Notes under the pieces: generated by a model
The model's database searches: none
The model's input: the letters and a program-made list of their open reading frames with translations, nothing else
Told to the model about the DNA's origin: nothing
Part shown: positions 55,783 through 64,000 of the stretch, in pieces
Position numbering within the stretch: the stretch's first letter is position 1
How the letters are laid out: each line of letters starts with the position of its first letter
Made by a program: the position numbers and the translations under genes
Assembly: GCA_027943335.1 (NCBI GenBank)
Contig: BSBK01004081.1
Span: 310,001-374,000, forward strand
Source of the DNA: Chamaecyparis obtusa
Taxonomy: Eukaryota; Streptophyta; Pinopsida; Cupressales; Cupressaceae
Direction: 5' to 3'
DNA: 64,000 nt

Positions 55783-56710
55783 TGTTAATATTTTTCAGAT
55801 TTAGGGCAAGGAATATACAAACTATAGAGATCTTTCAATTAAACTAAGCACAGGAAATAAAATAAGCACAAAAGAAAATAAGATAATACCCGGAAATAAC
55901 TTATGATCTGCAACTTGAGGTACTCGAAGGTAGCCCCTTCAAGTAGCCACCTAATACAACTATATGCACTATATGAGTAAGTAGATTTGCTGATCAAACC
56001 CTCGATATCATTGAACAAATATCGCAACCCTTGAGATCATTAATGCTGGTCCAAAGTCGCACTTTAAAGTCAGATGTATATCTGCACTTTATATATATAT
56101 CCGCAACCCTCAAGGTTTTCCCTTCACAATTCGAATATCTCCCAACGCATGATTATATGTCTGATATATTCGCAGACCATACACAGTAATATTTGCTCTA
56201 TTATGGCTGATTAAGTCCGCTCATACAAGACACAAGACTTCGCTCTAGTTTAGAGGATGAATACGATCCTAAGATACTTGATAAATATCGCTCTTGGAAG
56301 CTCCAAAATGCTGATCCAATCACACTTTAATGGCAGCCTTAAATGTATGTTTCGAACTCCTAGAATGAAGAAGAAAATTGCAGACTTGAGATCCTTGAGG
56401 GAGAATTGCATGTTATGTTTTTGATGCCTTTCTCCTCAAGGATCGAATCATTATATATATGAGATTTTAGAGATAAACTCCACCACCTCAAGGTGGCCGA
56501 CTTGGGCACTCCCAAGTACAAATTAAATATAAACTTATTTATGCAAATCGATCAAACAATAAATAATAAATATTAATTATATTTATTATTATTATTTATA
56601 TCGTTTTACAATATTAAATATATATATCCTATATATATATATATTTATTATTATTATTATTATTAGTTCAAGATGGTTGATCTATTGTCGTAAAGGACAT
56701 AATATCAACA
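55783..56710 (-). repeat. 5' LTR (928 bp)
   Basis: On the minus strand TGTTGATATTATG to ATATTAACA, directly followed by the primer site. Confidence 0.92.
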
Positions 56711-56715
56711 AGTAT

Positions 56716-56925
56716 GACGATGGAGACATAGATGATGATACTAAGGCATATACACAAGAAATGGAGTTTTGGAACCTGGAAGCTGAGAAAATGATGCATA
56801 GGAGATGGTGTAAGAAAAAGGACCCAGGAAGAGTTGCACGGATAAAGGTGAAGTTGCAGAAGAATTGGAAGACCAGAAAGAAGGAACAGACTTCCATTAA
56901 AGAGGACTTAAATTTTCTTTTCTAG
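56716..56925 (+). pseudogene. Composite ORF, copy 1, C-terminal part
   Basis: Continues the frame of 52127-52767 beyond the copia insertion: GDIDDDTKAYTQEMEFWNLE, then a basic segment with RRWCKKKDPGRVARIKVKLQ and KNWKTRKKEQTS, ending at a stop 10 bases before the next LTR. The same C-terminus is present in copy 2 at 60673-60888. The polypurine tract expected before the LTR is poor here. Confidence 0.6.
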
Positions 56926-56934
56926 CTGGAAGTA

Positions 56935-58411
56935 TGGTGCAAGGGCACCATGTTAGTCCATTTTTGTAAATGAAGATCTTGTGTTGCGTTTTTGGCTGTT
57001 TGAGTCTTATTTAGGCCAATAAGGTCATAACAGACCATTTAGAATGTAACTAGAGTCATTTGGTTTCAAAATTGCAAATATTGCAAAATATTGTAAAAGT
57101 TGCTATAGTGAAAAGTTGCAAAAATGCAAAAAGTGGAAGACCAACAGTCATGTAGTTCAAATGTTGGTTAGAGTTGGTTGTAACTGATGGAACACGATGT
57201 AAACGGCTTTATAAAGACCTTGTATGGTCGAGCAAAAGAGGGTTGTGTGTTTTGAAGATGAAATGGATACAAAACAACACTGTTTTCCTGCAAATTCCAA
57301 CGTTTTTCACTGTTTCAGGATATTGTATGGCCTTGTACGGACAAGAGCCCACTTCTCATTGATTGTATGTGAAAGTACTTTGAATCTACTTTCTTGAAAA
57401 CTAGGTTTCATGTGATTTGGTTTAAATTTGCAGGAGTTATTGAAGATTTTCTAAAAACTGCCTTGAAACCTTGATTTTGAGGGTTTGAAAGCAAGAAATG
57501 GGATTTGTGACTCATTCCATCAATGAAAACGTTTGTTGATTGGTGGGATGGGGTCAATTAAAGTGTATTTTACGTTGATGAAGTTTGCAGGAGCAGACAG
57601 GCGGATTGTTAAAGTTTGTGTGATGCCCTAGTTGATTTCATTCAAGTTTCCAGCAACGAATGGTGGCTAAGACTTGGAGTTGGAGTTGGATGAAAGACCA
57701 TTGCAAATGGTTGGAAAACGGATAGGAGGGGTTGTGCAGACCATATTAGACCTGGTGAAGGTGTTGGTGAAATGAGTTGAGCCATGGGAGTCATAGGACT
57801 AATAAACCATTCATGAAATCCTCCTAAGTAGGCCTGTAAATGCAGATTACCAGTCAAATTTAGGCCCTTGCGTTACAAAGCAACCTACCCTGATTTTGAT
57901 ATATGTTGTATAAAGCCCAAATGGGTATCCAAAACCGGTCTTGGATCCCCTAGGTCTGTTTTACATCAAATGTTATGCCCAAAACACTCAATCTGCTGTA
58001 CTAATGAGCCTAGGATCAGAATTACCAGTCAATTATTGACTGATTTGCTCCAAAGAAACCCTATCATCATTTAAGATATGTTTTTTAACTCCCAAAAGGA
58101 TATCCAGAACAGTATTTGTTACAAGGGATTAGGCCTGTTTGTGTGAATTGCCAAGTAAGTCTCTTAAGGGTTATTGTGAGTCTGTATATGCTATGTTTAC
58201 CTTGTCCAAGGTGTCTCCAATGTTGGTTTGATGATTGGGAGCTATTGAACCATAATAGGTGCTTGTAACCTAATGCATGATTTGATGTCTTAAAGCCTTG
58301 TATCCTTGTGAAGGTCATAACAACAAGAAGAGAGTTTAGTGCAAAGGGGAATCAACCCATTGTTGTGAAATATGCCTCATTTATGTTGACTTAAACCCCT
58401 TCTCTGCATCA
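56935..58411 (+). repeat. Middle LTR of the composite (1477 bp)
   Basis: TGGTGCAAGG to CTGCATCA. It lacks about 75 bases around 58110 that the other two have, which is the stretch where the first LTR received its solo LTR insertion. Promoter GGCTTTATAAAGACC near 57207. Confidence 0.88.
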
Positions 58412-58597
58412 ATTGGTATCAAATCTAGAAGACTGTGGGAGAGGAAGGTGTGTGTTTGTGTGTGTTGTCTTTTTTGCAGGTTGAAGAGAGAACCTAGATG
58501 CTAAGAGACTAGGTGGTGAAGAAGAGAGGAAACCTAGGTGAGGTGTCACAAAGACAAGGAGAAGAAAGGTGAAAGAGACTTGCTTGAAGAAGGAGAA

Positions 58598-59337
58598 ATG
58601 GATTTGTTGAGGAGATACTTGTAGAGTGAGGGTTCACCAAAGAAGAAACAAGAGAGGGAAAGAGAGTTGAAGAGGGAAAAAGAAAAGGCAAGGCAATTAG
58701 ATGTTGATCAAGAGATGAAAGAGTTGAGGCAGTCTATGGAGGAATTAAAGGAAATGCAAGAAAAAATGGAAGAAATGATGAAGCATCAATTGCTTGAGGA
58801 AAGCCAAGGACAAAGTTGGCACTTACCGATCAAGAAGAAGATCCTCTGGCCAATCCAAGAGATTATTCAGAGGAGAAGACAAGTAGGAGCAGTAAAATCA
58901 GACATCACAAAACCTTTGTTGATAAAAGAAGATGATGAACAAAACAAGCAAGCCAAGGTGATGATGGTAGAAGAAGAAGAGCACAAGGAAGTTGCAACAG
59001 TAGAACAAATTGAATGCAGCCCTGAAGTGCAGCAGGAAGAGATTGATCAAATCCTTTGGAAGGAGATGGCAGATGGGGAAGAAGAGGATTACTAATTTGT
59101 TTATGAAAGTCCTAAGCAATTAACTACTATGATGGAAGAGTTTGAACATGTTTTTAACCAAAAGAGACCCTAGGAGGACAAGGTTGAAGTGGAGTGTACG
59201 GTGCAAGGAGACAAGGAAGAGACCTCAAGGTCTCAATAATTTATTTCTAACTTTTCATTGGATAATGTATATGCGGATTATAAAGAACAAGGAGAAGTGC
59301 ATACAAGGTATGAGGATGAAGACATAGAGGATGATAC
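58598..59337 (+). pseudogene. Composite ORF, copy 2, first part
   Basis: ATG 58598 is followed by TAG after eight codons (also in copy 1), so translation would more likely start at ATG 58667. From there a frame of 142 codons is open to TAA 59093: coiled-coil start (KEKARQLDVDQEMKELRQ), EDDEQNKQAKVMMVEEEEHK, EEIDQILWKEMADGEEEDY. It corresponds to copy 1 without that copy's frameshift. The related sequence goes on to 59337, is cut by the solo LTR at 59338, and resumes at 60673. Confidence 0.6.
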
Positions 59338-60667
59338 TGTAATGACCCCTAATAGGGTCTTACTTAATTTGTTCTAAAATTCCCCTTTTAGGCTTTGAAT
59401 TGTACACAGGGATGGTAATATTTTAGGTTTCAAGCTAAGAGAATGTTAGTTCTCAATAACTATCATATGTCATCATATTTAGAATAATACATACTTAAGC
59501 TTCAATACCTTAATCCTCTCCTAATCACTAACCCTAGGGCGGATGGTAGAATTACTGTGCTTGGGTAGAAACAGTCTCCAAGAGGATCCCTCATGAACAA
59601 AGCCCGTTTTGGGAATCTTCTCCTCATTGTGACCGGATTACTCTCCCTTCCACAAACTCCCTATCCGCTTAGTTGTATTAGGAAGTGATTAAAGAATTAG
59701 CTAAGTATTAATATGTTAAATGTATCATAAATAATATAACTAATATATATAATATGACTGATATATAATTCTGGTTCCATTCATATAAATATATATAAAA
59801 TTCTGATTATCAATACAATATATACGCTTATATATTCACTATAGAATAAGAATTTATTACTTAGTAATATTAAATATTTAATAACTTATTATAGCTAAAT
59901 TTATATATGTGGTTGTCTTGTTTTTATAAATCTTATTCATTCTAATCTTAAACATATAAATTATTGACATAAAACTTAAAGAGAATACATACCTTTTATG
60001 GTAATGGAGATTCTTTATTCCAACTTAGCCTTTTACCACTTCTACAAGTAATGTCCTTTTTCATACTCAAAATGCTTTTTGCTGAATTATTTTTCTTCCC
60101 CTCATACGTGGGTCTTATGCTAGGATGTCATTTTTCTTGTTCTCCTAATATATATCTCTTTGACCGATTCCTCTTTGCAAATAAATATATTTGCAGATGG
60201 GGGTCGTAGCCCTTAGTTGAACGGTGTCGTATTAATATGAATTAATATAATAATGTTAACCATAAGTTGATTAATATTATTGTTAATTATATTACATTGT
60301 TTAATATTATTAGTTATATTACAAAAAATTATATATTGATAAATAAATTATAATGATCAACTATATCTTATTTTATTCATTAATTAATTATATTAATATT
60401 ATTGATGTAAATATTAATTATACATTGATTAATACTATTCAATTATTCTATATATATTTATTAATAATATATTATTAATTAACTACATTGATGAGTAATA
60501 TTCTATAGATTACTATCAATTGATTAATTATTGTTATTTTTTCACAATAATATTAATTGTATATCAATTAATATTGATGGTACATGTTTAAGACAACATT
60601 TGCATCAAGTATATATATGCATTAGAAAATAATATATTTGTATATATATTAATCATGGCTCGTGACA
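59338..60667 (+). mobile_element. Solo LTR, plus strand, TSD GATAC
   Basis: TGTAATGACCCC to GGCTCGTGACA (1330 bp), perfect TSD GATAC (59333-59337 and 60668-60672). Very AT-rich in its second half. Same family as the inverse solo LTR at 50007-51546. It interrupts copy 2 of the composite reading frame. Confidence 0.92.
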
Positions 60668-60672
60668 GATAC

Positions 60673-60888
60673 TGACGCATATACACAAGAAATGGAGTTT
60701 TGGAACCTAGAAGCTAAGAAAATGTTAGATAGGAGATGGTATAAGAAGAAGAAGAGGAAGGACCCAGAGAGAGTTGCATGGACAAAAGACAAGTTGCAGG
60801 AGAATTGGAAGACCAAGAAGGAGCATACTTGCATTCAAGAGGACTTGAATTTTCTTTCCTGGCCTGGTGTATGGTGCAGGGGCACCAT
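60673..60888 (+). pseudogene. Composite ORF, copy 2, C-terminal part
   Basis: AYTQEMEFWNLEAKKMLDRR, then KDPERVAWTKDKLQENWKT and a tail with CIQEDLNFLSW: the homologue of 56716-56925. The frame runs a little into the LTR. Confidence 0.6.
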
Positions 60889-62423
60889 GTTAGTCCATAT
60901 TAGTCCATTTTTTAAAATGAAGGTCTTGTGTTGATTTTTGGGGTGTTTGAGTCTTATTTAGTCCAAGAAGGTCATAGTAGACCATTTTGAAAGTAACTAG
61001 AGTCATTTGGCTTCAAACTTGCAACTATTGTAAAATCTTGTAAAAGTTGCTATAGCGAAAAGTTGCAAAAATGCAAAATGTGGAAGACCAATGGTCATGT
61101 GGTTCAAATGTTGGTTGCAGTTGGTTGTAACTGATAAAACAAGATGTAAATGGCTTTAAAAAGACCTTGTATGGTCAAGCAAAAGGGGGTTGTGTGTTTT
61201 GAAGATGAAATGAATACAAAATAACACTGTTTTCCTGCTAATTCTAATGGTTTTCACTGTTTCAGGCCATTGTACGACCATGTACGGACAAGAGCTTACT
61301 TCTCATTGATTGTATGTGAAATTACTTTGAATCTACTTTTTTTTAAAACTCGGTTTCATGTGATTTGGTTTAGATTTACATGAGTTATTGAAGATTTTCT
61401 AAAAACTGCCTGGAAACCCTGATTTAAAGGGTTTGAAAGCAAGAAATGAGATTTGTGACACATTCCATTGATGAAAATGTTTGTTGATTGGTGGGATGGG
61501 GTCAATTAGAGTGTATTTCATGTTGATGAAGTTTGCAGTAGCAGAGAAGGTTGATTGTAAAAGTTTGAGTGATGCCCTAGTTGATTTCATTCAAGTTTTA
61601 AGCAAGGAATGGTGGCTAAGAGTTGGAGTTGGATGAAAGATTATTGGAAGTGGTTGGAAAACGATTTGGAGGACTTGTGCAGACCATATTAGTCCTGGTC
61701 AAGGTGTTGGTGAAGTGAGTTGAGGCTTGGGAATCATAGAACTAATAAACCCTTGGTGGAATAGGACTAATTAAGCCTATAAGTGCAGATTACCAGTCAA
61801 ATTTAGGCCCTTGTGTTACAAAACAACCTACCCTGATTATGATATATGTTGTATAAATCCCAAATGGGTATGCAAAACTGGTCTTGGATCCTCTAGGTCG
61901 ATTCTATATCAAATATTATGCCCAAAACACTCAATCTTCTGTACTAATTAGGCTTAGGATCAGAATTACCAGTCAATTATTGACTGATTTGTTCCAAAGA
62001 AACCCTATCATCATTTTAGGTAAGTTTTGTAACTCCCAAAAGGGTATCCAAAACTGTATTTGCTTTTGTGGAGGTCTAGCCTGTGTCAAGTTATGTCAGA
62101 TTTTGTCATCTGCTAGGGCTACTAGGTATTAGGCCTGTTTGTGTGAATTGCCAAGTAAATTGTGTGACCAGAATTCTTAAGGGTTATTGTGGGTTTGTAT
62201 ATGCTACGTTTACCTGATCCAAGATGTCTCAATGTTTGTTTGAAGATTGGGAGGTATTGAACCATAATAGGTGCTTGTAGCCTAATGCATTATTTGGTGT
62301 CTTAAAGCCTTGTAGCCTTGCGAAGGTCATGACAAGAAGAAGAGAGTTTACTGCAAAGGGGAATAAACCCATTGTTGTGAAATATGCCTCATTTATGTTG
62401 AGTTGAACCCCTGCTCTGCAGCA
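60872..62423 (+). repeat. Third LTR of the composite (1552 bp)
   Basis: TGGTGCAGGG to CTGCAGCA, followed by the TSD ACATT (62424-62428). Full length. Confidence 0.9.
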
Positions 62424-62428
62424 ACATT

Positions 62429-63289
62429 TAGAGGAATTAAATTTAAATCAAATTAATTTTTCTTACTGTTATTGTGGCCAACCCCTCTGGATATGATTGC
62501 TCAAATTTGGAGAATGTCATATAAAATAAAATTAAAAAATTGTACCTATGGCTGACCTGCTTGGAGAGTCATCTCTCTTGGGTCAAAAGGTGCATGTGTG
62601 GGGTATGAAAGAAGCAAAAATTGTCTTGTAAGCAGGAACAATGTAATGTGATATCTTTCCATACATGAGCAGAACTGAAGGACTTAAAAGTTGGAGGTTA
62701 ATAGCAGCTTTATGAAGCAAATTTGAGTGGATTGATGAAACATATATGAGCAGATTTATGAAGCATACATGAGCATATTTATGAATTATATTTAAGGCAG
62801 ATTTATAGAGGACTCTGTAAGTGATTGAAGGTAGATATTTGTGGAGTTACAAAAGATCTAAGAGAAGAATTATAGCAGATTTTAGTAGATCTGGTAAGAT
62901 TATTTTGTTGCAAATTTTAAGCTGATTTACTCTTCAAGAAGACTAAGATTTTGTTGTTCAAGTGGTTGGGATCTCTCCACATAAGAGATTGGTGTCTTTT
63001 GCTGGGTTGGTGCACAGTTGTGGGGATTGATATCTCCAGTGGGTTGGTGCCTACAAATATAAGCAAGAATTGGAGTATCTAGGAGGTTGGTGCCAGAAAG
63101 TTGTAAGAGAAGTACTTATACACAAGAAAATATTTTTGCCATGGTTTTCTCCTAAAAAGATTTCCACATAAATCTTGTTTTCTGCTTCTGCTATTAATTG
63201 TTGATATTGTGGTTGTTGATTTGAAAAAGTTAAAAGGATTGTCTTATACTGATACACTGCCCACCCCTCCCAGTATAATTGTGTGCTCA
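62429..63289. other. Non-coding; short irregular repeats
   Basis: No gene recognised. GGTTGGTGC occurs at about 63005, 63043 and 63085, and GCATACATGAGCA/ATATATGAGCA near 62740-62775. It could be the 5' region of the hAT relic that follows. Confidence 0.4.
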
Positions 63290-64000
63290 TCACATCACAC
63301 ACTAAGACCAAAGTTGGGAACTATTATTTGTAAATTTTGCAAGAAAAAAGTTCTAGGCTCATCAATTGCCTCAAGTATCATCTCACATATAATATTTGTC
63401 ATGATGTTAAACTGTGTCGCAATGTTATGGAAGAGTAATTGTGATAGATGCAAAAAACCCTTGCAATGTTAGAAAAGAATAAACTAGAAAGGGTGGCGGC
63501 AAATGCAGCCATAGAAGTAGCCACTAAATGGAATTCCAACATGCAGGCAAAAATGTAGATGGATATGAAAGAGATTGTGGGTTTTAACCATGGCCCATGC
63601 ATTTGCAACAAATCTAGGTCATCTAGTTTGTGTATAGCCGAACCACTAGATTTTTTTAACCTTGAAAGTTGAAACACACCTAAAGCACAACCTTCACTTC
63701 AAGGTATGTGGAACAAGAAGATTTGCAAGGAAGCAAAATAACCCTTAGCTACTTTCTATTTCTATAACATTCCTTTCAACACAATGAAGTGCCCATATTG
63801 GGAGTACTTGGTCACAACATTTATAAATGCAACAAAAGAGTACACGGTGTCCCCTCCACAAGATTTAAGTATGTGTTTACTCTAGAATGTTATTAGAGAT
63901 GCAAAATCATTTTTTGAAGAACAAAACAAGCAATGGTGCAAGTTTACATGAACCATACTATTAAATGAGTGGAAAATGGATGGAACTATACCCTCATCAA
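63290..64000 (+). pseudogene. hAT-type transposase relic (BED finger, DUF659), cut by window end
   Basis: Frame-shifted remains of a plant hAT transposase. Around 63330-63440 a BED-type zinc finger is recognisable (CKFCKKKVLG in one frame, then in the next YHLTYNICHDVKLC). From about 63735 the conserved block LATFYFYNIPFNTMKCPYWE and then TVSPPQDL, NEWKMDG follows, matching the start of the transposase body (DUF659 region). Stop codons occur near 63470, 63555 and 63885. The C-terminal dimerisation domain would lie beyond the window. No terminal inverted repeat was identified. Confidence 0.7.

Larger units (their letters stand above)
52768..56710 (-). mobile_element. Gag-only copia-type element, TSD AGTAT
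   Basis: Minus strand: 5' LTR 55783-56710 (928 bp), primer site TGGTATCAAAGCC (55782-55770), gag (about 55660-54884), non-coding hairpin region (54883-53725), polypurine tract, 3' LTR 52768-53724 (957 bp). The TSD AGTAT is perfect (52763-52767 and 56711-56715). The 3' LTR has about 45 bases (near 52930-52975) missing from the 5' LTR. It is the same LTR family as 30148-35180. Protease to RNase H are absent. Confidence 0.93.
48771..62423 (+). mobile_element. Tandem LTR composite: three LTRs, two interiors, one TSD
   Basis: LTRs at 48771-51869, 56935-58411 and 60872-62423 enclose two copies of one interior (51870-56934 and 58412-60871). The outer flanks carry one perfect TSD, ACATT (48766-48770 and 62424-62428). 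Each 5' junction has a tRNA-Met primer site (TGGTATCAGAGC at 51872; TGGTATCAAATC at 58414). Each interior holds one reading frame and a different later insertion. The array is what unequal recombination between LTRs of one inserted element would leave. No pol genes are present. Confidence 0.85.

Overview
The window is plant nuclear DNA made almost entirely of transposable elements nested in one another. I see no intact host gene. The identification as a plant rests on Ty1/copia and Ty3/gypsy-type LTR elements primed by initiator tRNA-Met (TGGTATCAGAGC and variants), a plant-type L1 LINE with a DUF4283-like ORF1 and an RNase H tail, a plant ATL-type RING-H2 gene fragment and a hAT transposase relic. 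The density and depth of nesting suggest a very large, gymnosperm-like genome. That last point is an inference, not a demonstration. Element boundaries below rest mainly on 5-bp target site duplications (TSDs) read directly from the sequence.

Layout, left to right. 1-2433 is the 3' half of a LINE on the minus strand, followed by an AT-rich palindrome. 2606-4007 is a minus-strand LTR that recurs at 28425-29829. 4552-9638 is a non-autonomous LTR element whose single long reading frame has no pol. 9639-15230 holds a 185-bp repeat, a solo LTR (10235-11103) and an array of nested inverted repeats upstream of a TATA box. 15231-22160 is a solo LTR into which a copia-type element (15560-21440, TSD ACAGC) inserted. 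That element carries an antisense RING-H2 (ATL-like) pseudogene, a 55-bp hairpin minisatellite and a further solo LTR (17901-19511, TSD ATGCT). 23133-26890 is a second copia derivative (TSD CAGAG). 29830-36965 is the 5' half of a LINE, split by a third copia derivative (30148-35180, TSD TCTTG). 37149-42040 is a second element of the pol-less long-frame type. 42100-46630 is a foldback element split by a fourth copia derivative (42596-46495, TSD ATTTA). 48771-62423 is a tandem LTR-internal-LTR-internal-LTR composite bounded by one TSD (ACATT). It contains a gag-only copia element (52768-56710, TSD AGTAT) and two solo LTRs of one family (50007-51546 and 59338-60667). The window ends in a decayed hAT transposase (63290-64000).

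The most unusual theme is that the non-autonomous LTR elements have replaced pol with arrays of short hairpins. In four copia derivatives these are stems such as GAATATCA/TGATATTC around a near-constant loop TGGACT. The stem sequences change between copies on both arms at once (GACATCA/TGATGTC, GAGTATCA/TGATACTC, AAGTATTA/TAATACTT), so pairing is preserved. A second theme is a 20-bp palindrome (ACTTACTA-N4-TAGTAAGT) about 161-163 bp inside three different LTRs that share the 5' end TGTAATGYCCC. A third is a perfect hairpin (TTGCTTG/CAAGCAA) directly before the polypurine tract of three otherwise different elements. All functional readings of these structures are inference.
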